Positions 1 to 11,001 of a stretch of DNA of 64,000 bases are shown here, in pieces. The stretch is from the NCBI GenBank assembly GCA_033558025.1, contig JAUCEF010000002.1, positions 2,542,001 to 2,606,000 on the forward strand, written 5' to 3'. Below the pieces are notes generated by a model. The model searched no databases, had not been told where the DNA came from, and saw only the letters and a list, made by a program, of their open reading frames with translations. The position numbers were made by a program, and so were the translations under genes. Within the stretch, counting starts at the first letter, position 1. Every line of letters begins with the position of its first letter. The DNA is from Phytophthora sp. 'mugwort'. Its lineage: Eukaryota > Oomycota > Peronosporomycetes > Peronosporales > Peronosporaceae.

Positions 1-1476
1 CCAGGTTTCCTATCGATCGGATCGCGGCGATATACGGAGTGGCAGAATCTAGCGCACCAAGCGACGATGGAGGCACTTCCTCCGAAAATGGATTTTCCGG
101 GCCCGGCCCTGCTGTAGAACGCCCAGAATATGTCACACCACGTGCGATACTACGTAGAATCCCGGTTTTCGACAACGAAGATGACACGGGCTACACCATC
201 TAAAGGGGATAACCGATCTGGCGCTGCAACCCCCGATCCCTCAAGAAGAAAGAAGGATGCATCGAGGTCACCGCGTGTGACGTCGCTCAATGTGGAAGTT
301 GGTCAGGAGGAACCCGGACCAGCTACGGCGGTCCCGCATGTTGGCGGACCGATCGGAGGTCAGGTGAGGAAGTCGCGGCGGCGACACATCAGGAAGGACA
401 GGCCGGACCGGGATCGGACCTTAGATAGCCCGATTCGTCGGCTGAAGCGGGTCAAAGATATCGTCAAAAAAGATATCGGAGGGCGAGGAAGATCGACGCG
501 GAGCCAGAGCACCGGACCTGCCTGAAGATCGGTAGCGAAATCAAGCCGATCGACCAAGTCTGACTGACTCCGATTGCCGTGGATATGGCGACCCGGCTGG
601 AAATGATTTTAACTACCTTCATGAAGTAGGAGGGATGAGTGCGGAAGACGTAGACCGAGAGTTAACGGTGCTTCCCGAAGTCGAAATTGCTACGACGGAG
701 AAGGTAACCATCCAGGTGGGGGATCCGAAGCATACTACCCCAGAAGAGATCGACCGATTTCGACAGATGATCTGGAAGAGACAACACCTCCTGATCGGCA
801 AGGGCAACGTGTTGCCTCCAGCCGCCAGGGGTGTTTATGCGAAATCGACGTAGATGGTGCGAAACCCTGGCGCAACGAATACGGAAGGTGGCGCCGCGCT
901 TCAGGGAGAAGGTATCGGATCTAATCAAGGGACTGTTTAGCAGCCAAGATAATCCGACATTCGACTTCTACATGGACGTTGCCGATCGTGATCATCATTA
1001 AGAAGAACGGAGTAGATATACGGCTCTCCATCGTCTATCGGTTGGTGAAAGACCTGACGCGACTGATGGTCTATCCAATGCAGTTGATTAACGATCTGTT
1101 GGAAGATCTGGACAAGGCTATGCTATTGTTCGTTAGACACGGCATGTGAATTCTGGATGGTCCCGATGACCGATCAAGCTCGCGATCTCTGTCTTCATTA
1201 CTCTGTTCGGGCTGTTCGAGTGGAACAGGATCCCATTCGGACTCAAGAACGCGCCATATATTTATCAACGGTTGGTGGACAACGTGGACAAAGCTTTGTA
1301 CGGATTCATGAAGACCTCGAAATCTGAACCTTCGGGACAACCACAGATTGTTCGACGCATGAGAGCCCGAAGATCCTGGCAAACCTTTGGTTCTTGGACG
1401 GAGATCATATATCGACGATATCCTAATCACTGGTGGAACTTGGGATCGGCTATCCGATCGAGTTGAACGTCTACTG
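1..1476 (+). pseudogene. Element 2 pol, 5' part (pre-RT linker and RT up to the YIDD palm motif)
   Basis: This is the interrupted left part of an older Ty3/Gypsy element whose LTR, gag and protease lie before the window. A basic linker is open at 130-525. The stretch 635-853 carries the GDP..(T)PEE......IGKGN...PAA signature that precedes RT in this family. RT motifs follow in several frames: AKIIRHSTS and IIKKNGVDIRL near 940-1025, YRLVKDLTRLMVYP near 1035-1080, and SYIDDILITGG near 1405-1440. The reading stops exactly where element 1 is inserted and resumes at 14929 (DACDK.NLSIS). Multiple frameshifts and stops make it non-functional. The YIDD catalytic pair is still present. Confidence 0.85.
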
Positions 1477-2369
1477 TGTGGTATTGCAGATCCGGATAAG
1501 ATGGAAGTTGACCGGCAGCTGGATCATCCACGTCGCCAGCGACAGCCGTAACAGCGTCAAGGTGATGGATCCCGACCATGCGACACGCCAGGTCTGTATA
1601 TGGTACGAATCCTGGATCCATCCGGTGGAGTAAGGTCTAAGTCTAGATCCGATCAGTTTTAGTACACACCGGGTTGAAGATCCGTAGCTAAAGGGAGGTA
1701 GAGTGGAGACGGGTGGCCAGGAATAGGTCAGCGATGGGACCCTGGGTTATAAGTAGTCCGTAGAATAGGTTTTGGGATAGGATCTGAAGGTATAAATCAA
1801 AACCGAATTTGCATTGGAAGACAGACTTGACTATGATATAGGGGATTTCTATTGGTCCCATTCATAGATCAAGTCTAACTTTGGCGATCTTCCTGTACAC
1901 GTGGCAGCCCCTGGATAGCTAGTTTGGCCAGGTCACGCTCGCCCTTTGGTTTCTCAACCCCCCCTCCCCTCAAGATCCCGCTGTTGGAGGCGGCAAGCAT
2001 CGTAAAGGGACAAGGACAACTCCGATAAGGAGCAAGGACACCTCAAGAAGGAACAACCCCGGATCTCGTATTTCTATTATGGATCCACAAAGTCTGCGCA
2101 AGAAGCTCAAGACCACACCAACACCTGATCTCGTGCGCAGGAATACCGCGCAGATTCACCCCCTCCCAAGTCCCCACAAAGACATTCAAGGCCCACCAAG
2201 TGCGTGTCTCGTGTCAACGAGAGAGCAGTACCAGCCCACCGACGGATACACAAGGTGAACCACTCAGCAACAACACGGCCGTCGGAGTATCCCCTCCGTT
2301 AGTCGGTGTCTGGGCGCAGTGCGTGCGAGTTGGAATCCTACTGAACTTCAGCGGATCCACTCCACCACA
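1477..2369 (+). repeat. 5' LTR of element 1 (893 bp)
   Basis: It starts TGTGGTATTGCAG and ends CCACCACA, and is directly repeated at 14025-14924 and 55453-56359. It differs from its own 3' LTR by many substitutions and indels, for example an 18-bp block near 14330 absent here, so the insertion is old or LTRs have been exchanged. Near the 3' end a CACCGAC (2237-2243) can pair with GTCGGTG (2302-2308); the same pair occurs in the otherwise unrelated LTR of element 2. Confidence 0.93.
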
Positions 2370-2370
2370 A

Positions 2371-2388
2371 TGGTGCGCATGCCCGGAT
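2371..2388 (+). promoter_or_regulatory. Candidate primer-binding site of element 1
   Basis: One base after the 5' LTR the sequence starts with TGG (TGGTGCGCATGCCCGGAT), as expected for pairing with a tRNA 3' CCA end. It is conserved at 56361 in copy 3. I could not assign the priming tRNA, since no matching tRNA gene is in the window. Confidence 0.45.
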
Positions 2389-2653
2389 CTCTTGGCGACG
2401 CGGAATTTCACCGTGTCCCAAGATGATGCGCAAGTGAGCAATGGATCCGGAGATGAAGCGCCAACGTAGACTGGATTGACGACGGCGTCGCTGAAAAGAG
2501 ATCCGCGGGGCGACAGAGTCCTGGGAGGAGCTCTGCCGACGGAAGCGAGGATGGTCTGGCAACGGATCAGGAAGAGGAACCTCGCTTCCTCTCCAGGCAC
2601 CTTCGGAGACCCCCGCAGGTCTTGACGCGAGTCAGGACCTGTCGAACGAAGGA

Positions 2654-4745
2654 TTGTTCGCGAGAGCGAACGATCCTTCATCCACCACCACCCTAGCGTC
2701 CTCTAGTGCCATGTCTAAGAAGAAGACGAAGGCCACACGGAAGAAACTCAAGGCACCAGGCTCGGATAGCGAATATCGTGCTACATTGACGTCTACTTGG
2801 TCACGATCTAAGTTGGAGTCGGCGTACGTGCGTACGGAGCTGAACGACTTCCTGCGCAAGGACCCAGTGATGCGGATCCTGCAGCTGAAGCAGCTCGGAT
2901 CCCTCACCGGACCTGCGTCGCCCCCGTTGTCAACCACAAACAAGCTGGACGCCGCAATGGATCTGTTGAGGATGCTGGAAGAAGCCGGCCTTATGGCAGG
3001 AGCGTTCGACGCTGACGACCTGTTCCAGTTGGATGCCGACACGATCCAGATCTCGGCCGCGTCGCTCTTCAACTTGCTGAAGCCCACCGTGGGCGAGCGA
3101 TCGGCGGCTGCAGCGCCCGAGATCAAGACCGAGCACAGCTCGACAATCGAGGCCAAGGCCGGGTACGTCTCGTCGCCCGAGGACAAGGCGGCGTACACCA
3201 GGTCGCCGGAGTACCACACCGGATCATCGCAGTACGCGTCGGCTACGTCAGAAGTCGGATCCAGGAGCTCATCGGAGCCGCGACGGATGTCGCTTGAGCC
3301 AGCCGGTGCCGCGATGCTGCAGTCACGTTCTGCGAGCACCCTGGCAGATAAGATCCAGGCTCCGCGTCTAGTGAGACCGTCGCTAGCCCGGATCCGGTCA
3401 GCGGGTCCGGCCCAGGAACCGACGAGTGGTCTGGAGACGTACTTCCAAGCGGCTATGGCACGTTTCCTGAGCGAACGTCAAGAGGCCAGGGCCCGCGACC
3501 GGCTCCGCCCCCACGCGGTCCGGGATCGCAGGATTTTTCGACATGGAGTCGGTGAGATCGCAAGATCACCACCCCGAGCACTGGGCGTATGATCCGGATG
3601 ATCTCGACATGGGATCCACGAGACGCACGGCTACGACAGCAGCAGCAGTCGTTCCGACTGGATCGTCGACGTTAAAAAAAAAACGCGTCAAGATATCGAC
3701 CATCTCGGATCTGAAGGAATTCACAGGCAAGGATCATGATGAAGAGCGTGCACGAGGGTGGATCAGCAAAGTCAAGGTTGCATTCACGAGGGATCAAGCT
3801 ACAGACGAAGAGAAATGCCTTACATGCGCGGATCTGCTTACCGGACCCGCGAGGAACTGGTACAGGCAACTGAGCCGATCTACGCGGTCGAAGTGGAGTG
3901 ACTTGCTCAGGAGCTTCAGACGCAGTACTGTGGATTGGGAGTGTTGGTAGCATGGCACTACTACCACGCACGCAAGCGCGCAGAGGAGACACCACTGGAA
4001 TATATGCCACCGCCTCAACGTTGCAGGCATGCGCGCGAGGCTGATGATCAAGAATGGCGACGCGAAGGCCCGTCACGAGCACGCGAAATACTTCATCGAG
4101 ACTCTGGGAGACCAGGATCATGCGGATCAGCTCACACTGCTGCGCTTGGCTGACGCGGATCTGCTGGAGGATGTGCTGCGCGCGGGGTATCGAGCGAAGT
4201 CGCGCCAGAAGAAGTCGACCGGATCTGGCAAGCACCTATCCAAGTCGAGTCCTGCGCCACCAAAGGCGCCAGCCTGTGCTGTACGCGCTATCAAGATCCC
4301 TGATTCCGGATCCGAGTTCGGATCGGACTAGGAGAAGTCAGGATCCGAAGGCGAACTGTGCCGAGCGTACGTGACGGCGGCGAGTGACCAGTCTCAGGCA
4401 GTTGCATCAGCGGATCCGCCAAGAGCACCGGATCCTGGATGCTCGAACGATGCGCCAAAGGATCTTCGACAGCAGGATCGCCGCCCGCGTTTCAGCAGAG
4501 ATGGCCAGATGAGAATACTGCGGGTCGCGTAAGCACTCGGATCTTGAGGTTGGAAGCGTCTGATCTGTCAGAAGTGCGGCAAGAGAGGACATCTGTCAGA
4601 TCGGTGTTTTTTCGTGGGTCGTGGCGGTGGCGAACCCCACGATCCCGGCCAGGTGAAAGAGTTCTACAGCCTCATCTGTCAGTGGTTCGATCCCAGCAAA
4701 CATCCCGGACTACTACCTGATGCTGCTGAGAAGATGTTAAACTAG
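2654..4745 (+). pseudogene. Element 1 gag (capsid-like region and CCHC zinc knuckle)
   Basis: A structural polyprotein read in at least three frames. The first segment is 2654-3592, probably starting at the internal Met at 2711 (MSKKKTK). A capsid-like retrotransposon-gag block is at 3543-3947 (FTGKDHDEERARGWI, GPARNWYRQL). A continuation at 4029-4331 includes FIETLGD and ADLLEDVLR. A classic CX2CX4HX4C knuckle (CQKCGKRGHLSDRC) lies at 4566-4607. The frame changes near 3570 and 4000 are shared with copy 3. A further lesion near 3920 is private: copy 3 continues SFQTKYCGLGV where this copy hits a stop. Non-functional as a single protein unless the shared shifts are programmed, for which I see no slippery site. 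Confidence 0.8.
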
Positions 4746-4799
4746 GACGCTCGCCGGTTTTGAACCCGGTACGAGACGAGCGTTCTAGCTCATTCATCT

Positions 4800-5453
4800 A
4801 TGCATTCGTGGAGAAGAAGCCAAAGGATCAGGTTAGCGGATCGCGAGCTGATCTATTTGGTAATACATATGAACTTCATAAGAACTGCTATGGTTGCAAG
4901 TCTTCGACCTGTTGACGACTACCAACGATCCGAGGTCACGATGACTTTGGATCTGCGGCACGGCGAGTCGCGCGGATACTGGAAGTACCATGTCCCCGGC
5001 AAACACTACAACCAGGCGAAAGCTAACAGCAAGATCAACAGTGTCAAGGCTGTGGCGCTTCTTGACTCAGGAGCCGAGGTGTCGATCATCGACGCCACCT
5101 TAGCTCGTAAGGTAGGATGCCATACCCAACACAAGTCAGAGTCAAGAATGCCTCGGAATTGGTGAAAAGCTGTATGTCGCGGAAGGACGCACCCGGATCA
5201 AGCTTACCTTGGCGGGATCCTTGGTGTACTTCTACGACGTCTGGGTGGGAGACGATCTGCCGCCAGAGTACCAAGCTATCCTTGGCATGGACTCCATGGT
5301 CCCGGCTGGGATCCGGCTGGATTTCGGCGACGATCCATTTGCCTGCCGGACGAGGTGCGAGTTATGTGGCAGGGGTGCCGCCAGATCTTCAACGACAGAG
5401 CCCGCCCGGTGTTCGTGGCCGAGCATCTGACGGTAGGGTCGCAGAGCCCATGG
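4800..5453 (+). pseudogene. Element 1 aspartic protease (retropepsin)
   Basis: The catalytic signature ALLDSGAEVSIIDATLA is at about 5055-5105. The second conserved block (ILGMDSMVPAGIRLDFG) follows near 5280-5325 in another frame. Compared with the intact 209-codon version in copy 3 (58797-59426), this copy carries one extra base near 5127-5133 (CATACCCAACAC versus CATACCAACAC), which breaks the frame. It would process the Gag-Pol polyprotein if intact. Confidence 0.8.
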
Positions 5454-7625
5454 GGCTCCCGCTGCGGATCCGTTTATCTGACAACGAAAAACTGTGGCTA
5501 ACCCGCGGTGAGCGCTGGGTGCCCACCCTGGCCAAAGGCCCAGGCAGGATCCGCTACTTGCATCTCCCGAACCTGGGCGTCACGAAGCTGATCTTGAACG
5601 GGGACGTACAGATCGGACTATGGCTGTCCGGCGATCATATTCCTTGCCAGCCAGGCTTCGTCTCTGTAGGATTCGGCGCTACGCCGAGTGGCAAACCCTG
5701 GCGTGGGAAGCCACGGCATCCACCAAGCAGCGGCGCCGCCAGCGCCAGATCTGGGGCCCGCAGTTGACCGAGTGGAGTACGACCCGCCGGTCAGGATCCT
5801 GCCACGATCGAAGGCCCCTGAATTCGCAGGAAGTTAGGACGAGAGCTAGGAGACGAACAGGCTGTAGGTGACCTGCCCTCTGAATGCCAGTCAGGGACAG
5901 AACGGTGCGACACCTGAGTTGAGATATGAGCGTAATCACGCTCTGTCTCGTGAACCCGGCCGGTATCGGTGTCGTGCATGCGGGATGGACAATCGGCGCC
6001 AAGGTCGCGATATCTGACGGAGGCCCAAGAGAAGCTCCGTGGCACAAGAGGATGCGGCAGGCGCGCCCGACGACGGCGGTCAAAATGAGACCTCGCGCGA
6101 CCCCGGCCCGCCGACCACTGTCGTGACACGTGTCGCTGATTTCGGTGGGAAATGTGAGGCGATCAGGGACCAGTCACCAGGCCCTATACAAGGACGAAGC
6201 GAGGCCACGGTGTCATATTGCCAGGAACGCCTGACTGCCGCAATGCGCGCCACGAGGACCGCGCGAAGGGCACCTCGCCTAGCGAAGTCCCCACAGGGTG
6301 TTGCGCGGTCAGGCCTGATAAGGAAGTTGCGCCAGGAGAAGACAAAGCGAACGGTGCCGTCCACTAGGCCGACGGAAGCTTGAGGGTTGAGCAATCGCCG
6401 CTGATCAACGTGCTGGAGTCAGGTGACGTTCTGGATGTTGATCTCCGGGCGGCGATCTAGGATCCCCCCCCCCCACGGTTTCTGATCCCGCGGACAGCCC
6501 GAGGCCCATGGCAAGGATCGCCCAGAAAGATCGCCGACAGAAGGGCAAAGACGAATCTGGACGTTGGCACCAAGGTACATGGCGACTCGAAGGAGGATCC
6601 CGATGTCTGATACCATGACGGAGGCACGCTACATGCCGAAAAAGTGCAAAGCGAGCTGGCTGTGCTGCCGGTGGTAGCACCCACCACGGTCAAGGTGCGA
6701 ATCGAGGATCTACAAGTGGGGGACCCTGAGGTGAACACAGAGGAGGAGGAGGTCCGTCAGCTGCGGGACATTATCTAGTCCTACCATCACTTACTGATCG
6801 GCAAGGGCAAGCGCTGCCTCCTGTGGCTGTAGGCGTGGTATGTGACATCGACGTTGGCAAGGCCACCCCCAATCGCACAACGTGTGCGAAAGATCCCCCC
6901 CCCAGTTCCGCGAGAAAGTATAGGATCTGCTGAAGGGACTGCTGTCGGCCAAGATCATACGACACTCAACGTCTCCTTGGGCATCCCCAATCGTGGTGAT
7001 CATCAAGAAGAATGGTGTGGACATAAGGTTGTGTATTGATTAGATGGTCTACCCGATGCCCTGATCAATGATTTGCTCGAGGATCTCGACAAGGTGCTGT
7101 GGTATTGCTTGCTGGATATGGCGAGCGGCTTCTGGGTGGTGTCTATGACGGATCGCGCTCGTGCCAACTCGGCATTCACCACGCCGTTTGGCCTGTTTGA
7201 TTGGAACCGCATGCCATTTCGATTGAAGAACGCTCCACGGATCTACCAGAGGCTGATCGACAACGCACTGTACGGCTTCTTGCGGATCCCACAAGCGGCG
7301 GATCGAGGATCCTCAACGGACATCTTCGAAGGAGGAGATCCGGAGGAAGTAGGTGAACCTTCCGTACTGGGGCGTCAATCCTACATCGATGACATCCTTG
7401 TTACGGCCGGATCCTGGGATTTGTGCGAACGAGTGAGCTCCTGCTCGCGGCCTGTAATAAGTGGAATATCTCGATCAGTGTCGCGAAGAGCTTCTGGGGA
7501 CTGAAGAAGGTAGATTATCTCGGGCATCATCCATCCATCGAAGGCTTGGAGGCTCATCCAAGAAGGATCTCAGTGCGCTGGTGGATTGCCATTCCCGAAA
7601 TCGTTACGGTCTATGCAGTCGGTTT
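5454..7625 (+). pseudogene. Element 1 pol linker and reverse transcriptase
   Basis: A linker (5454-6600, several short frames, a C-run at 6465-6475) precedes RT. RT motifs: SAKIIRHSTSPWASPIVVIIKKNGVDIRLCID (6945-7040), MVYP.P.INDLLEDLDKV (7043-7095), LDMASGFWVV..T..ARANSAFTTPFGLFDWNRMPFRLKNAP (7105-7245), SYIDDILVTAGSWD (7379-7420) and SFWGLKKVDYLGH (7491-7530). About 28 nt are missing after LCID relative to element 2, deleting the conserved YR..N...R segment and creating a stop. Copy 3 has the same lesion. The YIDD pair itself is intact. Confidence 0.85.
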
Positions 7626-7661
7626 GGGTAGTCCGAACACTACGGACGCTTCATCGAAGAT

Positions 7662-8250
7662 ATGGCGGTGTACGGGTCGGTGTTGTACGAGCTGCGAGAG
7701 GTGGAATTCGCCGCGATGCGTGCTGAGAGCAACATCGCTGTCAACGAAGGAAAGATCGGCCGAGAGGTCTTCGAAGGCGGGGACCCCCAGCTCGATCAGG
7801 ATCCGGAGGCATCAGAGCAGAAGTGGATCCGAGTTAGAGCAGCTTTCGCCACACTAAAGAACAAGATCGCGACGACCCCGATCCTCCGGCACTTCGACCA
7901 GGAGAAACAGTCCGTGCTGATCGTCTACGCCAGCGAGTGGGCAGTGTCCGCATCCCTGGTGCAGGATCACGACGGCAAATACTTGCCCGTGATGTTCACG
8001 AGCCGCACGCTCAAATCGAACGAGTTAAACTACGGCGTCGTGGAGAAGGAAGTGCTAGCGCTGCTGTGTATACTGAATCTGGGTTATTCGATGCTGGTCG
8101 GCAAATCAATTAAGATCCTGACGCGGCACTTGACTTGGCTTGGCTTTCGCGCTGCAGGGCTCCAAAGGCGGCTCGGACAATGGCGCGCTGAGATCGCCCT
8201 GTTGGAGATCACTAAGTGCACGAAAGGCGAGGGTGAGATCTTGGGATCGC
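7662..8250 (+). pseudogene. Element 1 first (retroviral-type) RNase H, degenerate
   Basis: The RT-linked RNase H fold is recognisable by LKNKIATTPILRHFD, YASEWAVSASLVQDHDG, FTSRTL..NELNYGVVEKEVLALL and the trailing LGQWRAEIALLEI. The first catalytic Asp expected in the TDAS-type motif is absent (VYASEWA). Element 2 also lacks it (VSASEWA), so it is not simple decay of one copy. Loss of activity in the first RNase H alongside a gained second one parallels the tether domain of retroviruses and plant Tat elements; that functional reading is inference. Confidence 0.8.
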
Positions 8251-8257
8251 TAGCTGC

Positions 8258-8743
8258 GTGCGTAACGCCACGATCGATAGTGGATCAGGCACGCATATAT
8301 CAATTGCACCGCGGAACGAGACCCGCCGAGCAGTACAGACTCCGATCCCTTCAGTGAAGCCCGACGCGAAACGCCTGGTCGCTAGTTTCGACGGATCCGC
8401 GAGAGTCAAACGCGGCGGAGGCGCCTTCAGCGCTATCGTGTGGAGGTTGCCCGAGTGGACGGTGGTCAAGGCGGAGTCAGTATGGGCAGAAGATATAACG
8501 GTCAACGAGGCGGAGTACGGTGGGTCTGCTAGAAAGACTGGATCGAGGACGTCTGGTGATTTGTGGGGAATCCAACTTGGTAATCCGACAGACGATGGGC
8601 GAGGTCGACTGCAAAGCTCCCGCGTTGACGTTATTGCGGCAAAGGCTCTACACCGTCTAAGATCCTGGCCGGATCATGACCTGCTTCATGCCAAGCGAGC
8701 AGGGAACGCCAGCGCAGATAGTCTGGCGGGTGCGGCGTTTTAG
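8258..8743 (+). pseudogene. Element 1 second RNase H (plant/archaeal-like type), broken
   Basis: A second RNase H follows the first: FDGSARVKRGGGAFSAIVW (first Asp), TVNEAEYGG (Glu), then GNASADSLAGAAF (last Asp). Relative to copy 3 (62256-62757), about 17 bp are replaced by GT just after EAEYGG, shifting the frame and losing the LCFDLLERL helix. The usual third acidic residue is Glu rather than Asp in this lineage (CGESN in copy 3). Such extra RNase H domains are known from oomycete Chronos/Archon and plant Tat elements. Confidence 0.8.
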
Positions 8744-8763
8744 AGCGGGAGGAAGGTACAGAG

Positions 8764-10075
8764 GTGACGGATGACCTGGCACGGAAGGATTTTGTGATGC
8801 TGAATCGGTTACCCGAGATCCTGACCACAGCTACCGAGCACACTACGCTTCGAATCGCAGCCATGGCGACTAGATCCCACCGGAAGGTCACTAACCTTAG
8901 TGTGATGCAGGAAGAGGCGGTCCGCCAGCTGAGCGTGGATCATATCCGACAAGCTTAGGACGAGGAGAAGTGGATCATGAACCTCAAGAAGTACCTTCAA
9001 GGGGATGTGAAGGATCTTGAAAAGGACGAAGCTCGGGTGTGCAGCAACGTGGCTGCTGACTATGAGATGGATGAACAGGATCTACTCTACTACTGCCCGC
9101 CGTCTGCGAAGGTGGAGGAAGAGAGAGACGGGTTGCTTCTTGTGGTTGTCCTCGAGACGCTGCACGAGAATCTACTTCATCACTACCACGTCAGTCTGGA
9201 GGGCGGTCATCACGGAATCGGCCGAACATATCAGCGGATCTGGGATCACTTCTATTGGCGTGGACTCTTCAGTAGCGTACATCGGTTCGTACGTGAATGC
9301 GTGGATTGCGAGACTGGCAAAGGTGCGACCGACCATACGCGGCGAGTCACTCGGCAATATCCAGGCCACCTACTCTTTCCAGGTCATAGCGATGGATCAC
9401 ATCCCCTCCCTGCCCAAGTCGTACAATGGCCACACGGAACTCCTAATCTGGATAGATCTGTCAACGGTTACGTCATCGTCAAGGCTGCGCGTCCCGGACA
9501 GCCCAAACGATCGCGGAATCCTACGAGGAATGTGTGTTCCGACGCTTCGGTGCGAGCGAGGTGATCCGGCATGACAGGGAGCTGGCTTCATGTCTGACTT
9601 CTTCAAGGCGTTCAATCGCATCCTGGGCCAGAGACAGCGAGCCACCATGGCTTATAGGCCTCAGGGTAACGGGACTGTGGAACGCATGGTGCAGACGGTG
9701 ACGAGATCCATCAAGATGTATGTCGAGGACGAGAACCACAGCGCGACTGGGATGAATATGCAGAGAGCCTGACGTTCGCTGTCAATACGGCACACTACCG
9801 GATCCGGGGGACACCCCGTTTTACCTTACGCACGGTTGGGATCCACGCACAACGCTAGAGGCAACTCTCCCGCTGGGCAGCACGAGACGCCAAGATCGGG
9901 ATCCACGCCGAGGGCGGTACCGGATCCAGCGCTATTACCAGCAAGCGAGAGCGGACGTGAACGAGAGGCTGAAGAGGCTATTACGGATCGGGCCGAACGC
10001 CACAATGACAGCGTGGAACCGCATCGGATCGAGGTCGGCACTCGAGTGTGGCTATATCTGGATCGAGTCAAGGAA
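8764..10075 (+). pseudogene. Element 1 integrase
   Basis: The zinc-binding HHCC domain is clear (LLHHYHVSLEGGHHGIG...VRECVDCETGKG, 9165-9330). The catalytic core follows in broken frames: MDHIPSLPKSYNGH..LLIWIDL (9391-9460), a shifted RHDREL segment (9560-9580), MSDFFKAFNRILGQRQRATMAYRPQGNGTVERMVQT (9590-9700) with the catalytic Glu of NGTVER present. The C-terminal strand IEVGTRVWLYLDRVKE is at 10030-10078. At least three frame changes disable it. Confidence 0.82.
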
Positions 10076-10229
10076 TGATACGCGCGGAAGCTAGCGCATA
10101 TGTGGCATGGCCCCTTCCGAGTGTTGGAGATGGTGCAACCTTTCGTGGCTCGACTGGAGACAGCCGGAACAGATTATCACCTTTTTCCGGTGGTGCATGT
10201 GTCCAAGTTGAAGCCTATGAGAACATTCC

Positions 10230-10548
10230 CAGATCGTCCAACGACACGCTTGGTGGTCGATGAGGAGGATCGTCTCGACTTCGACGAGGCGCTTTTACCT
10301 GAAGCCAGCTGGCATTGATAGCTAGAAGAAGGGGAGTACGAAGTCGAGAAGATCAGTGACATGAGGTCGGGCCGTCGAGCCCGCTATGGGACGATCACTG
10401 CGCGAGTTCAAGGTACACTGGCGAGGCTACGACGAGCTCACCTGGGTTGACGAGGCGGATTTGAACGGTGGGGCGCTGTACGTGAGTTCCTGCAGGATCT
10501 GTCCAAGAGGAGTCGTTCCCAGGTGATGCAGTCGCACGAGGAAGCTTA
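10230..10548 (+). pseudogene. Element 1 C-terminal chromodomain
   Basis: Chromodomain residues are split by one frameshift: YEVEKISDMRSGRRARYG at about 10338-10390 and FKVHWRGYDELTWVDEADL at about 10407-10463. In other chromodomain retrotransposons this module targets integration to modified histones. It closes the sense-strand coding part of the element; the next 3.4 kb hold the antisense gene. Confidence 0.75.
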
Positions 10549-11001
10549 AGTGGTGGAAGCCACGGCAGCAAGCTGGTTGTTGCAGGTGATACTGAGGTGG
10601 AAGGCTTGCAGGAAGGCTGCAGGTGTGAAGGAGGAGGATCCACGTCCGCTATTTGTTGGTGGGCGTGACGAAGTTGGCAGAAGCTCCGCGGGAAGGCTGT
10701 GAGAGAAGATGGAGGAGGGTTCCCGCCTGGCGAGTTGGTCGCCACGGCGGATGAAGCAAGAGAGAGGATGCAGGGAGACTGCATGCTTAAAGATGGAAAG
10801 GGGAGTGAGTGAGCATGTAACCAGGAGATTCGGATCTGTTGAAACAACTAAGCTCGCTACAAGAAACGGAAGATCTCAGAACGATCAAGATACGACATAC
10901 GCAGGACAAATTAGCCGAAGCAACAGATGAATATTGAACGGATTAGTAGTACACGCAAGACTGATCACTACCGCTACCAAGTTAGTGGCGTACGACGTAT
11001 C

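Noticed and set aside
2632..3339. 235-codon ORF antisense to gag of element 1 (and 56619-57335 in copy 3)
   Set aside because: Element 1 and copy 3 are almost identical, so conservation means nothing, and the GC-rich Ser/Ala-coding gag strand readily leaves the opposite frame open. No protein-like motifs.
10395..10847. 150-codon minus-strand ORF over the chromodomain end of element 1
   Set aside because: Opposite to the chromodomain, Pro/Ser-rich, no counterpart in element 2; outside the conserved antisense gene.
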